Source: Acidobacteriota bacterium (GTDB taxonomy: Bacteria > Acidobacteriota > Terriglobia > Terriglobales > Acidobacteriaceae). Taken from it: DNA of 59,442 nucleotides. The stretch lies in contig JAJYUB010000021.1 in the NCBI GenBank assembly GCA_021792795.1, positions 1-59,442 on the forward strand. The letters run 5' to 3'. The notes below the pieces were generated by a model, which saw nothing but the letters and a program-made list of their open reading frames with translations, made no database searches and had not been told where the DNA came from. A program made the translations under genes and the position numbers. Positions 43,998 to 53,515 of the stretch are shown here, piece by piece (position 1 is the stretch's first letter; every line of letters starts with the position of its first letter).

Positions 43998-44561
43998 ATG
44001 TCTACAAATGCGGTCCCAGCGGAAAATCCGCTGCGGAATTTGTTTGAGGAAATCGTGTACGGCTGCTACAGCCAATCCTCCGAGGTGAACGACGCCGAAA
44101 TTTCCAGCTACGTCGCCGGCATCCTCACCGATTTTGCCGAAACCGAGCAACTCTATCGCATCCGCGACCGCCGCGGCCGCCCCCTGCGCGAAGTCAGCGA
44201 CATGCTGGTCGCCTCCGATCCGGTCTATGGAGATGCGTACTCCTTCCCGCGCGAACGCGAGGTGCGCAAGCACATTGGCGACTTCAGCCTGTTCTTTGCC
44301 GGCATGTTTCCGGAATCCGCCCAGTGGTTGCGGCGCAACCAGCATGAAAGTTTGCAGGCGCTTCGCCGCGCCGGCAAGGAAAGCTACTACATCGTCTCGC
44401 AATTCAACATTTTCGAGTTTGAACAGGAAGCCCCGCTGTTCGCGCGCCTGGCCGACGCCTTCGATGCCTGCGCCGACGGACTGACGCAGGTGCGAAAAGA
44501 ACTGGACCGCCGCCGCCTGCTGCCGCACAATGCGACACCGCCGCCGAAGTTGCTTATGTAA
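43998..44561 (+). CDS. Uncharacterised 187-residue cytoplasmic protein
   Basis: The ATG is preceded by ATAGGAGC. The protein is soluble, mostly helical and without signal peptide or recognised domain. Visible features are NPLRNLFEEIVYGCYSQSSE near 10-29, YVAGILTDFAETEQLYRI, an EREVRKHIGDFSLFFAGMFP block near 90-109 and a Gln/Arg-rich ALRRAGKESYYIVSQFN. Codon use is that of a normal host gene. It precedes the DNA methyltransferase gene by 70 bases in the same direction, but no functional link is evident. Confidence 0.75.
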   Translation: MSTNAVPAENPLRNLFEEIVYGCYSQSSEVNDAEISSYVAGILTDFAETEQLYRIRDRRGRPLREVSDMLVASDPVYGDAYSFPREREVRKHIGDFSLFFAGMFPESAQWLRRNQHESLQALRRAGKESYYIVSQFNIFEFEQEAPLFARLADAFDACADGLTQVRKELDRRRLLPHNATPPPKLLM

Positions 44562-44631
44562 AAAAGGCCAAGAGAAAGCAAGTCCTCTAACCTGGCTGCC
44601 CGCCCACCCTTGCTTTCAAAGGGGGGCGCAC

Positions 44632-46179
44632 ATGTCTGACATGAGCGGCTGGCATGAGATAATTTGCGCCATGCGTGCTTTGTCCAGCAAGCCTTCCTCG
44701 CTGCTCGATACCCGCGTCATCTACTGCGGGGACAATCTCGACCAACTCAGGAAACTTCCGGACGCCTGCGTGGATTTGATTTACATCGATCCTCCATTCA
44801 ACTCCAACCGGAACTATGAGGTGTTTTGGGGCGAGACGAAAGAGAAGCGCTCGTTCGAGGACCGGCATGAGTCCACCCAGGCCTATATCGAATTCATGCG
44901 CCCGCGCTGCGTTGAACTGGCGCGAGTGCTCAAAAAGACGGGCAGCTTCTATTACCACTGCGATTGGCACGCCAGCCATTACGTCAAGGTAATGCTCGAC
45001 CAGATTTTCGGCGAGAACCTGTTCCAAAACGAAATCGTCTGGCGCCGGACTACGGCGCATGGCGATACACACGGATTCGGTCATGTACACGACATCTTGT
45101 TTCGTTACTCGAACGGCGGAAAGCCAACCTTCAATGTGGAGTTGAAACCGTACCCACAGGCATACATCGACAAATACTTCATTTTCGAAGATGAGTATGT
45201 CGCGGAACGTGGCAAGCATTGGCGAGCGGACATCACAGGTGCCGGCCTTCGCAATGGGGAAACCGGGGAAGTCTGGCGCGGCTTTAACCCAGCCAAGATC
45301 GGCCAGGGCCGGCATTGGATGCGACCGCCATACGAGCTTGAGAGGCTATTGGAAGACGGGCGTATTTATATTCCTCCTGGCAACGGCATACCAAAGTGGA
45401 AACGGTATGAAAAAGAACTGACTGGAATTCCCATTGATTCAATCTGGGAAGATATACCCTCCCTCGGCGGATTATCGAAGTCCGCACATGAGTCTCTCGG
45501 CTATCCAACCCAGAAACCGGTCGCCCTCCTCGATAGGATTATCACGGCAAGCAGCAACGAAAACGACATCGTTCTCGATGCCTTCTGCGGCTGTGGTACG
45601 GCTTTGGTCGCGGCCCAAGGTTTGGGGCGACAATGGATTGGAATCGATATTTCTCCAACAGCGTGCCGCGTCATGGCGAAGCGGTTACGGGACGTGTGCC
45701 GACTCCCGGAAGATGAAAAACTGTGGCGCGTTGGCCGCGGTTTTGTTGTGCGCGACCTGCCGTGGTCAGAAAAGCAGCTTCGCGCCATCCCACCGTTTGA
45801 GTTTGAAAACTGGGCTGTCATCGCGCTCGGCGGTATTCCCAACAAGGCGCAAGTCGGCGACATGGGCATCGACGGGCGCATTTATCCAGTGTCTTCCATG
45901 CCCAGCACCAGCGGGAAGAGCGCAGGCGAACTCGACTTCATGGATGCCTGGTATCCGGTCCAGGTGAAGCAAAAAGACAAAGCGGGCAGGCCGGACATCG
46001 ATATGTTTGAGGCCGCCATGTTGCGCGAAAAGCGCAGCAAGGGTTTCTTCGTCTCGTTTGAGTTTTCGTCCGACGCTCTGCGCGAGATCGACGCATTCTT
46101 TCGGCGTGAGCACCGCATGATTATTCCGCTTACAGTTCGAGAAATCCTGGACGAGACCATCGCCATGAAATTGGCGTGA
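44632..46179 (+). CDS. Beta-class DNA methyltransferase fused to an Mrr-like nuclease domain
   Basis: ATG 44632 (AAAGGGGGG upstream) gives 515 residues; ATG 44671 is an alternative. The methyltransferase part has motif IV CVDLIYIDPPFNSN near 47-60 and motif I VLDAFCGCGTALVAAQ near 314-329. This order (IV before I) marks the beta class, which methylates adenine-N6 or cytosine-N4. YPTQKPVALLDRII near 290 is the usual motif X. Residues about 380-515 add QVGDMGIDGRIYP near 405 and YPVQVKQKDKAGRPD near 440, which fits the D-(Q)xK active site of Mrr_cat nucleases. KRSKGFFVSFEFSSDALREI follows near 465. The protein may be a self-contained restriction-modification enzyme. No specificity subunit is adjacent. 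Confidence 0.85.
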   Translation: MSDMSGWHEIICAMRALSSKPSSLLDTRVIYCGDNLDQLRKLPDACVDLIYIDPPFNSNRNYEVFWGETKEKRSFEDRHESTQAYIEFMRPRCVELARVLKKTGSFYYHCDWHASHYVKVMLDQIFGENLFQNEIVWRRTTAHGDTHGFGHVHDILFRYSNGGKPTFNVELKPYPQAYIDKYFIFEDEYVAERGKHWRADITGAGLRNGETGEVWRGFNPAKIGQGRHWMRPPYELERLLEDGRIYIPPGNGIPKWKRYEKELTGIPIDSIWEDIPSLGGLSKSAHESLGYPTQKPVALLDRIITASSNENDIVLDAFCGCGTALVAAQGLGRQWIGIDISPTACRVMAKRLRDVCRLPEDEKLWRVGRGFVVRDLPWSEKQLRAIPPFEFENWAVIALGGIPNKAQVGDMGIDGRIYPVSSMPSTSGKSAGELDFMDAWYPVQVKQKDKAGRPDIDMFEAAMLREKRSKGFFVSFEFSSDALREIDAFFRREHRMIIPLTVREILDETIAMKLA

Positions 46180-46295
46180 ACCGTGCCGTTCGACGAGTTC
46201 ACCGATGGCTTTTCATCCAATATTTTTTGCGCAACGGATACAGACAATCGCGTGGCAGCCTTTACCAACCTGTGGGGGCGGGCCGCCATTTCTAG

Positions 46296-46405
46296 AGCGG
46301 TTTCGCTTCACATATCAACACCGGGGCAGCGTGCAAGGCGGCTTTTTCTTGGGGAAAAAGCCGCTCGGCTGCATGGCTTCTGTAAGCAGCAGAAGCGAAA
46401 CCGCT
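46296..46405. repeat. Nested inverted-repeat element, full copy (copy 2)
   Basis: The ends are a perfect 14-base inverted repeat: AGCGGTTTCGCTTC (46296-46309) and GAAGCGAAACCGCT (46392-46405). Inside, GCGGCTTTTTC (46338-46348) pairs with GAAAAAGCCGC (46354-46364) around a 5-base loop, and GCTGC (46368-46372) pairs with GCAGC (46386-46390). The left 52 bases recur at 710-761. No coding capacity; non-autonomous element or structured RNA are both possible. Confidence 0.8.
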
Positions 46406-46466
46406 GTAGCCGTCAGGAATCGCCGGGTCTGTCCCAGCCGCCCTTCCATCTGATACATCTATTTCC

Positions 46467-47210
46467 ATGCCCATTCCACCATTTACCCGCAGAAATTTCC
46501 TATCCACCGCCGCGCTTGGCTCTGCCGCGCTGGGTTGGCTGCCGCGCAACGCATCAGCGGAAGCGGCCGCCGTTTCCACGAGCCAGGCCGACTGGCATGC
46601 AAGCCAGACCGAATGGGACGCGGCGCCCTTCAACCGTCTGCTGCGCGCTCGCCGGACCGTCAAGCAGCTCTTCGACGCGACAACGCCGGATGGAGAAATG
46701 CTGACGGCTCATGTCCACAACGCTCTCACTGGGCTGGAACGCGGTTTCGGCATTCCAAAGGAAATGATTCTTGTGGTCGTCGCACTACGCTCGCACGCCA
46801 CTCTTCTCAATCTCGACGACTATGCCTGGAAGAAATATCAACTCGGGGCCGGGTATAAGGTCAAAGATCCAGCCACAGGCAAACCGGCGGAACGCAACAT
46901 ATATTTCGCCTCCATCCTGGCGCCGGATGGCAGGTATGCGTCGGACAATCCCAACGATCCGCGCTCCATCGAGTCGGACACATCGCTCCAGGCCATCCAG
47001 CGCCGCGGCGTTCAACTGTTGTGCTGCCATGTGGCCATTGAAGGCACAGCCCACTACGCAGTGGAGCGGCTCAAGTTGCAGGCGAGCCAGGAAACAGTGG
47101 CGCAGGATTTGCTGGCCCATCTGTTGCCCGGCGTACTGGTTGTTCCCAGCATGGTTTCCGCCATTCCGTTGCTGGAGACGCATGGACGCTTCGCCTATCT
47201 GCGGCTGTGA
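46467..47210 (+). CDS. Tat-exported protein of unknown function
   Basis: The 247 residues begin with a twin-arginine signal, TRRNFLSTAALGSAALGW, with probable cleavage after NASA near 31. The mature part has KQLFDATTPDGEMLTAHVHN near 70, EMILVVVALRSHATLLNL near 100, GVQLLCCHVAIEGTA near 180 and VVPSMVSAIPLLETHGRFAY at the end. The alternating strand-helix pattern and Cys pair resemble a DsrE-like fold, but I cannot confirm this. Tat export suggests folding or cofactor loading before translocation. It lies alone between two repeat elements. Confidence 0.75.
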   Translation: MPIPPFTRRNFLSTAALGSAALGWLPRNASAEAAAVSTSQADWHASQTEWDAAPFNRLLRARRTVKQLFDATTPDGEMLTAHVHNALTGLERGFGIPKEMILVVVALRSHATLLNLDDYAWKKYQLGAGYKVKDPATGKPAERNIYFASILAPDGRYASDNPNDPRSIESDTSLQAIQRRGVQLLCCHVAIEGTAHYAVERLKLQASQETVAQDLLAHLLPGVLVVPSMVSAIPLLETHGRFAYLRL

Positions 47211-47250
47211 AAGCGGATTGACAGTTTGTGCAATTGGATATTAAAAGGGA

Positions 47251-47374
47251 GTGATTCTGAACCCTTCGACTTCGCTCGGGGCAGGCTCCGCGCAGCGGAG
47301 TGAAGAATCCAGAGAATTCGCGCCTCGCAAGCGCCACTATCGCCCTCTGGATTTTTCGCTGCGCTCAGAATGAC
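47251..47374. repeat. MITE-like dispersed repeat, copy C
   Basis: The left arm begins GTGATTCTGAACCC at 47251 and reaches AATCCAGAG near 47315. The right arm at 47345-47374 reads CTCTGGATTTTTCGCTGCGC and ends CAGAATGAC. It lies between the convergent ends of the Tat protein gene and hslU and may act as a bidirectional terminator. Confidence 0.7.
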
Positions 47375-47422
47375 GAACTCTTGTTTCAACCGCAGTATCT
47401 ATGAATCCGCGATAAACGAAAA

Positions 47423-49027
47423 CTACAGAATGTAGCGCGACAGGTCCTGGTCCTTCACGATGGAGGCGACCATGTGCTGCACGTAGGCGGCGTCGATGGC
47501 GATCACTTTTTCAGGGCCGCCGGCCCCTTCGCGTTCCACCAGCGGAATGCTGGTGGAGGTTGTGCGACCGGGTGTTTTCTCCGCGCTGGCAGCCAGCGTC
47601 AAGGTCGCATCCGCAAGTGGCGCTTCGCCTTTGGCCTGGCCAGCGGGACGAGTGTGCCCTGCCAGGTCCGGCGCATCGAAGCTGATCTCGTCCAGCACCC
47701 GCTCCATGATGGTATGCAGACGGCGGGCGCCAATATTTTCCGTCGCTTCATTCACGCGGAAGGCAAAGTTCGCGATTTCCGCCAGCGACTCCGGCGAAAA
47801 TTCCAGCTTCAGTCCCTCCGTCTCCAGCAGCGCCGTTGCCTGCTTCACCAGGGAAGACTTGGGCTCGGTAAGAATTTTGATAAAGTCTTCGACCGTCAGC
47901 GATTGCAGCTCGACGCGAATCGGGAAACGTCCCTGCAGCTCCGGAATCAAGTCGCTCGGCTTCGACACATGAAACGCTCCGGCGGCGATGAACAGAATAT
48001 GGTCGGTGCTCACCATGCCGTAGCGCGTGTTCACGGTGGTGCCTTCGACAATGGGCAGAATGTCGCGCTGCACGCCTTCGCGAGAAACATCGGGGCCGTG
48101 TCCGCCTTCGCGGCCGGCGATCTTGTCGATCTCATCCAGAAAAATAATGCCGGAATTCTCCACCCGCTCGACCGCAATCCGCGTCACCTGGTCCATATCG
48201 ATCAGCCGCTGCTCTTCTTCCTGCACCAGGTATTCGAACGCCTCGCCCACCTTCATCTTGCGCTTCTTGGTGCGCTGGCCAAAGATGTTGGGCAGAATGT
48301 CCTTCAGGTTGATGTCCATCTCCTCCATGCCCTGGTTGGAGATGATTTCCAGCGATGGCGTGTTGCGCTCGCGCACATCGATTTCGACCATGCGCTCATC
48401 CAGCTTGCCTTCGCGAAACTGTACCCGCAGTTTTTCTCGCGTGCGCTGGTGCGAATCGGTGGCGACTGGTTGCAAAGGGCTGGGAAACACTATGGTGTTA
48501 TCGCCGATTTCATCCACTCCCGAAATCGGCGTCGGCGCAGGTCCAGGTATAGGAACGGGCACAGCGGCTGGCGGCAGCAGCAGATCCAGCAGCCGCTCCT
48601 CGGCGTTCAGTTCAGCCTTGTCTTCCACCTCTTCCAGCTTTTCTTCGCGCAGCATGTCCACGGCAATCTCAACCAGGTCGCGAATCATCGATTCCACATC
48701 GCGGCCGACGTAGCCCACCTCGGTAAACTTCGACGCCTCCACTTTCAGAAATGGGGAGTTGGTCAGCCTTGCCAGCCGCCGGGCAATCTCCGTTTTGCCC
48801 ACGCCGGTCGGCCCAATCATAATGATGTTTTTGGGCATGATGTCGTCGGCCAGCTCCGGGGCCAGCTTCTGGCGACGCATGCGATTGCGCAAGGCAATGG
48901 CCACCGCGCGCTTGGCAGCGTGCTGGCCCACTACATACTTGTCCAGCTCCGACACAATCTCGCGCGGCGTCATTTCGTCCAGCGACAGCGCCTGGTCTTC
49001 TTCCACTCCAGGTAAATAAATGGCCAT
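47423..49027 (-). CDS. hslU: ATP-dependent protease ATPase subunit HslU
   Basis: AAA+ unfoldase that feeds HslV. ATG 49027 with AAGGAG upstream gives 534 residues, about 90 above the E. coli length. Walker A is [20 protein letters not shown] near 68, pore loop [19 protein letters not shown] near 95, Walker [18 protein letters not shown] near 290 and sensor [17 protein letters not shown] near 432. The C-terminus DLSRYIL is the HslV-docking tail. Extra sequence sits in the I-domain (Pro-rich, about 150-180) and at about 455-500 ([20 protein letters not shown]) just before the tail. It is 49 bases downstream of hslV, forming an operon. Confidence 0.94.
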   Translation of the reverse strand: MAIYLPGVEEDQALSLDEMTPREIVSELDKYVVGQHAAKRAVAIALRNRMRRQKLAPELADDIMPKNIIMIGPTGVGKTEIARRLARLTNSPFLKVEASKFTEVGYVGRDVESMIRDLVEIAVDMLREEKLEEVEDKAELNAEERLLDLLLPPAAVPVPIPGPAPTPISGVDEIGDNTIVFPSPLQPVATDSHQRTREKLRVQFREGKLDERMVEIDVRERNTPSLEIISNQGMEEMDINLKDILPNIFGQRTKKRKMKVGEAFEYLVQEEEQRLIDMDQVTRIAVERVENSGIIFLDEIDKIAGREGGHGPDVSREGVQRDILPIVEGTTVNTRYGMVSTDHILFIAAGAFHVSKPSDLIPELQGRFPIRVELQSLTVEDFIKILTEPKSSLVKQATALLETEGLKLEFSPESLAEIANFAFRVNEATENIGARRLHTIMERVLDEISFDAPDLAGHTRPAGQAKGEAPLADATLTLAASAEKTPGRTTSTSIPLVEREGAGGPEKVIAIDAAYVQHMVASIVKDQDLSRYIL

Positions 49028-49076
49028 ATCCACTCCTTGTTCTGCGCCGTCGCCTGCTGGGCGCGGTCAGACAGGC

Positions 49077-49709
49077 CTATAGTTCTTCGATGGTGATTTG
49101 ATCGTTGGTGTAGATGCAGATCTGGCCGGCGATGCGCAAGGATTTTTCCGCGATCTCGCGCGCCGAAAGCTCGGTGTTCTGGACCAACGCGCGGGCCGCC
49201 GCCAGCGCATACGAGCCGCCGCTGCCGATCGCCGTGATGCCTTCGTCCGGCTCGATCACATCGCCCGCGCCGCTGATCAAATACGTCTGGTGCAGATCGG
49301 CGACCAGCAGCAGCGCTTCCAGATTGCGCAGCATCTTGTCCGTGCGCCAATCCTTCGCCAGCTCCACCGCAGACCGGCCCAGATTGCCCGCATACTGTTC
49401 CAGCTTGGCCTCAAACCGGCTGAATAAGGAGAACGCATCGGCGGTCGATCCGGCAAACCCGGCCAGGACTTTGTCCTGATACAGGCGTCGAATTTTCCGC
49501 GCCGTATGTTTAATGACACTCTCGCCCAGGGTCACCTGACCATCGGCTGCCATCACCACGCGATCGTTGCGGCGAACGCACAATACCGTCGTCGAACGGA
49601 CCCTCGTTCGTTCAGGTCCAGGTCGCTGGCTGATAGCGCTTCTGCGGCGGGAAACGGAAGAACCGGCTGCGTCAGGGCGCACGTCCGGGTGCAAATTAGG
49701 TTCAAACAT
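49077..49709 (-). CDS. hslV: ATP-dependent protease proteolytic subunit HslV with long N-terminal extension
   Basis: Threonine peptidase of the HslUV complex. ATG 49709 gives 210 residues. The family core starts at [20 protein letters not shown], so the catalytic Thr is residue 40, not 2. It continues with [23 protein letters not shown] (shown only in part: [14 protein letters not shown]) near 75, [18 protein letters not shown] at the end and the conserved [14 protein letters not shown]. No ATG, GTG or TTG lies just before the Thr, so a leader of about 30-39 residues must be removed. A TATAAT 11 bases upstream of this ATG supports the start. Confidence 0.9.
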   Translation of the reverse strand: MFEPNLHPDVRPDAAGSSVSRRRSAISQRPGPERTRVRSTTVLCVRRNDRVVMAADGQVTLGESVIKHTARKIRRLYQDKVLAGFAGSTADAFSLFSRFEAKLEQYAGNLGRSAVELAKDWRTDKMLRNLEALLLVADLHQTYLISGAGDVIEPDEGITAIGSGGSYALAAARALVQNTELSAREIAEKSLRIAGQICIYTNDQITIEEL

Positions 49710-49720
49710 CGTCAACTACG

Positions 49721-49726
49721 ATTATA
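49721..49726 (-). promoter_or_regulatory. Candidate -10 box of hslVU
   Basis: TATAAT on the minus strand ends 11 bases before the hslV ATG. Transcription would begin within a few bases of the start codon, so the mRNA may be leaderless. No good -35 is visible. Confidence 0.45.
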
Positions 49727-49833
49727 AGGCAATTGTTTTCCTCTTTCCGTCGAAGCCTCTACCCGCGTACCCTGCAATTCCGCTATCCTCAAGAGTAGCT
49801 CGCGCCAGCACAAATACATTCGACGAGCATCGC

Positions 49834-50307
49834 ATGCAATCCTGGTTGACGTACCACGTTCCTGTCCTGGCCACCACCGCGGCCTCTGTCGCTGCCATCG
49901 GCGGCGTTGTTGTCTGGTGGGTCCTGACGCATCGCAAGTCCGCGGAGGAAAAGGAGCGTGAGCGCCGCCAACACCTGGTGCTCCACGGTCGCATCATCGA
50001 CGGTTCCGTCCTCGACTGGTCGGAGCAGCCCAACTCCACCGACCTGGGCACGCTGCATTATCGCTACTACATTGCCGGCGTCAGTTATGAATGCGCCCAA
50101 GACCTGGCCTTCCTCAAGGGCGCCGCTCTGGTCGACGCCACCTGTCTCGGCCGCCCTGCTTCCGTGCGCTACGACCCCAAAAATCCCGCCAACAGCATCA
50201 TCCTCGCCGAAGGCTGGAGCGGGCTGCAGCACCCCAATCGCGTCCTCGTCCCGAATGCCGAGGATCCTACCAGCACACTATCTCCGGCGCCTCCAGCGGT
50301 AAAATGA
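49834..50307 (+). CDS. Small membrane-anchored DUF3592-like protein
   Basis: 157 residues from ATG 49834. One N-terminal membrane segment (VLATTAASVAAIGGVVVWWV, about 11-30) precedes a charged linker (KSAEEKERERRQ). A small domain follows with LHYRYYIAGVSYECAQDLAF near 73-92 and PASVRYDPKNPANSIILAEG near 108-127. The YRY..G..Y and VxYdPxnP pattern is that of DUF3592. Function unknown. It is divergent from hslVU and stops five bases before the cation exporter gene, so the two are probably co-transcribed. Confidence 0.75.
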   Translation: MQSWLTYHVPVLATTAASVAAIGGVVVWWVLTHRKSAEEKERERRQHLVLHGRIIDGSVLDWSEQPNSTDLGTLHYRYYIAGVSYECAQDLAFLKGAALVDATCLGRPASVRYDPKNPANSIILAEGWSGLQHPNRVLVPNAEDPTSTLSPAPPAVK

Positions 50308-50311
50308 ATCT

Positions 50312-51262
50312 ATGCACGCGCATGCGCCAGCCAACGACCAGACCAAGCGTATCCTGCGCATTTCGCTGGCGCTCACCTTCGCCTACATTTTGCTCACGCT
50401 GTTCGTCGGCGTTCGCGCCCATAGCCTGGCGCTGATCTCCGAAGCCGGCCACAATACATCCGACTTTCTTGCTCTGTTGCTGTCGTTTGTCGCCGTCTAT
50501 TTCCATGCCCGCCCGGCCACTGACAAAAAAACTTTTGGCTATCGCCGGGCCGGCGTTTTGGCTGCCTTCGTCAATGCCATTGCGCTCATCGGAATTGCCG
50601 CGTGGCTGGCCGTCGAGGCGGTCGCACGTTTCCTGCATCCGCAAATCGTCGAGCCCAGACTGATGATGGCGACCGCTGCTGTCGGCGTGGTCATGAACGG
50701 CTTCCTTGCCTGGATGCTCTCCCGCGTCGGCAACGACGTCAACATCCGCGGCGCCTTCATCCACATGCTGGGCGATACGCTTTCCACCGCCGCCGTCATT
50801 GCCGGCGGTCTGGCCATCGCCCTGACTGGCATCCAATGGGTCGACCCCCTGTTGTCCCTGATGATTGCCGCGCTCATTTTCTGGTCTTCGCTGTCCATCG
50901 TGCGCGAGACGCTGAACATTCTGCTGGAAGGCACGCCGCAGGACCTTTCCCTCACCGACATTCGCGATGCCATGCAGGTTGTCCCCGGCGTCTGCGGCGT
51001 CCACGACCTGCATGTCTGGTGCGTCTGCCCGCACCTGAACGCGCTGGCCTGCCACGTGACGATCCTGGATATCCCTCCGTCGGAAAGCCGCCGCATTCTC
51101 GCCGACATCAATCGGGAACTGGGCGAGCGCTTCAACATCCACCACACCACCATCCAATTTGAAATGAGCGACGATGCCGGCTGCGCCGTGGAAGACGGCT
51201 GCCTGCCAACAGACGACTCCTTCGCCGCCGCCCACAGCCATTCGCATTCCCACTCGCATTAG
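50312..51262 (+). CDS. Cation diffusion facilitator (zinc-type) exporter
   Basis: The 316 residues have six membrane segments. The metal site is read from TM2 SEAGHNTSDFLALLLSF (His-x3-Asp, about 43-59) and TM5 IHMLGDTLSTAAVIAG (His-x3-Asp, about 150-165), the pair typical of Zn/Cd CDF proteins. KKTFGYRRAGVLAAFVN near 72 is the conserved loop. The C-terminal cytoplasmic domain (215-290) has VHDLHVWCVCPHLNALACHV with metal-binding His. The tail ends in HSHSHSHSH, a His-rich sensor or buffer. It probably exports Zn2+ (perhaps Co2+/Cd2+) by proton antiport. Confidence 0.92.
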   Translation: MHAHAPANDQTKRILRISLALTFAYILLTLFVGVRAHSLALISEAGHNTSDFLALLLSFVAVYFHARPATDKKTFGYRRAGVLAAFVNAIALIGIAAWLAVEAVARFLHPQIVEPRLMMATAAVGVVMNGFLAWMLSRVGNDVNIRGAFIHMLGDTLSTAAVIAGGLAIALTGIQWVDPLLSLMIAALIFWSSLSIVRETLNILLEGTPQDLSLTDIRDAMQVVPGVCGVHDLHVWCVCPHLNALACHVTILDIPPSESRRILADINRELGERFNIHHTTIQFEMSDDAGCAVEDGCLPTDDSFAAAHSHSHSHSH

Positions 51263-51307
51263 ACTGTCGATTTTCTGTGGAAACCGAGAACGCGGGAAGA
51301 GAGAAAA

Positions 51308-51362
51308 GTCATTCTGAACGAAACGCAGTGGAGTGAAGAATCCAGAGGGCGATCGCGGCGCT
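51308..51362. repeat. Single arm of the MITE-like repeat, copy D
   Basis: GTCATTCTGAACGAAACGCA starts at 51308. The stretch 51335-51359 is identical over 25 bases to 5784-5808 in copy A. No right arm is visible before prfA, so this copy is truncated or decayed. Confidence 0.65.
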
Positions 51363-51464
51363 TTCGCCGTAGCACAGCGTAGTGAAACGCTCGAAATTCG
51401 CCACTAAATTTCCGCCGAACCCGCCGGCTTCGGCGACATTCAAATCCGGCCATGGACACGGAAC

Positions 51465-52534
<1,070 letters not shown>

Positions 52535-52538
<4 letters not shown>

Positions 52539-53413
52539 GAGGCATGTTTGCGGAGTCGATGACTATCGGCGACGCGATCGCGTGGGGGACTTCCCTGTTG
52601 GACGAGACCGACTCCATCCCTGCGGCGCGCAGTCGTTCGGATGCGATCCTGCTGCTGCGCCATGTCCTCGGCATTCCGCACGCGGAAATGTATGCCTATC
52701 GCGAACGGCCGCTGACGGCGCTGCAGACAGAGGCATTCAACGCGCAGCTTCAGCAGCGTTTGCGCGGCGTACCTATCCAGTACATTACCGGGGAACAGGA
52801 ATTTTTCGGCCTGCCGTTTCGTGTCACGCCGGATGTGTTGATCCCGCGGCCCGAGACGGAGCACCTGGTGGAAGCTGCGATCGCGCGGTTGCAGGGGGTG
52901 AAGGGCGCGCAGGTTGCGGATGTCGGCACCGGATCCGGCGCAATTGCGGTGGCCCTGGCACATTCGCTGTTGACGGCTGAAATCGTTGCGCTCGATATCA
53001 GCCCGGCGGCCCTGGCGGTTGCCTCGGAGAATGCGAAACAGAACGGAGTGGTCGCGCGCATTCGATTTGTTGAGTCGGATTTGTTGAGCGCGGTTGTGGG
53101 CGAGCGCTTCAATGCCATCGTATCGAACCCGCCGTACATTGCCGAATCGGAGCGAATGTCGTTGCCGGTGGAAGTGCGCGAGCATGAACCGGCGCAGGCG
53201 CTGTTTGCCGGACACACGGGGTTGGAAGTGTATCGACGGCTGATTCCTGCCGCGCTTCCAATGCTGGTCTCCGATGGATGGCTGATGATGGAAATTGGCC
53301 ACGGCCAGCGCGATTCGGTTGGCGCGCTGCTGAATGACGCGGATTGGGATGGAGTGGAGTTTCTCCCGGATTTGCAGGGCATTCCTCGGGTCGTGATGGC
53401 GCGCAAGCGGTAG
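52535..53413 (+). CDS. prmC: Release factor glutamine methyltransferase
   Basis: Methylates the Gln of the GGQ motif in release factors using SAM. 292 residues: an N-terminal helical domain with [14 protein letters not shown] near 29, [20 protein letters not shown] near 83-102 and [10 protein letters not shown]. The SAM-binding motif [15 protein letters not shown] lies near 128 and the substrate motif [11 protein letters not shown] near 190. The gene may start at 52535 (ATGAGA) overlapping prfA; MFAESM a few codons later is an alternative. Confidence 0.95.
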
Positions 53414-53515
53414 AGCCGGGCGCGACGGACAACTCCCCTCGAACGTGGGGAGGGTATTGGTCGGTCGTCGAAGATTTTTTTGAAACAGGCTGTTGCTTGT
53501 TTACAGTGAGCGCAG

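Noticed and set aside
47474-49015. A 513-codon open frame on the plus strand opposite hslU
   Set aside because: It lies exactly antisense to a gene with all HslU motifs, is rich in His/Arg/Gln as expected from reversed GC-rich codons, and has no family pattern. Similar shadows occur opposite most genes here (for example 2505-3860, 9445-10248, 11742-12743, 14165-15247).
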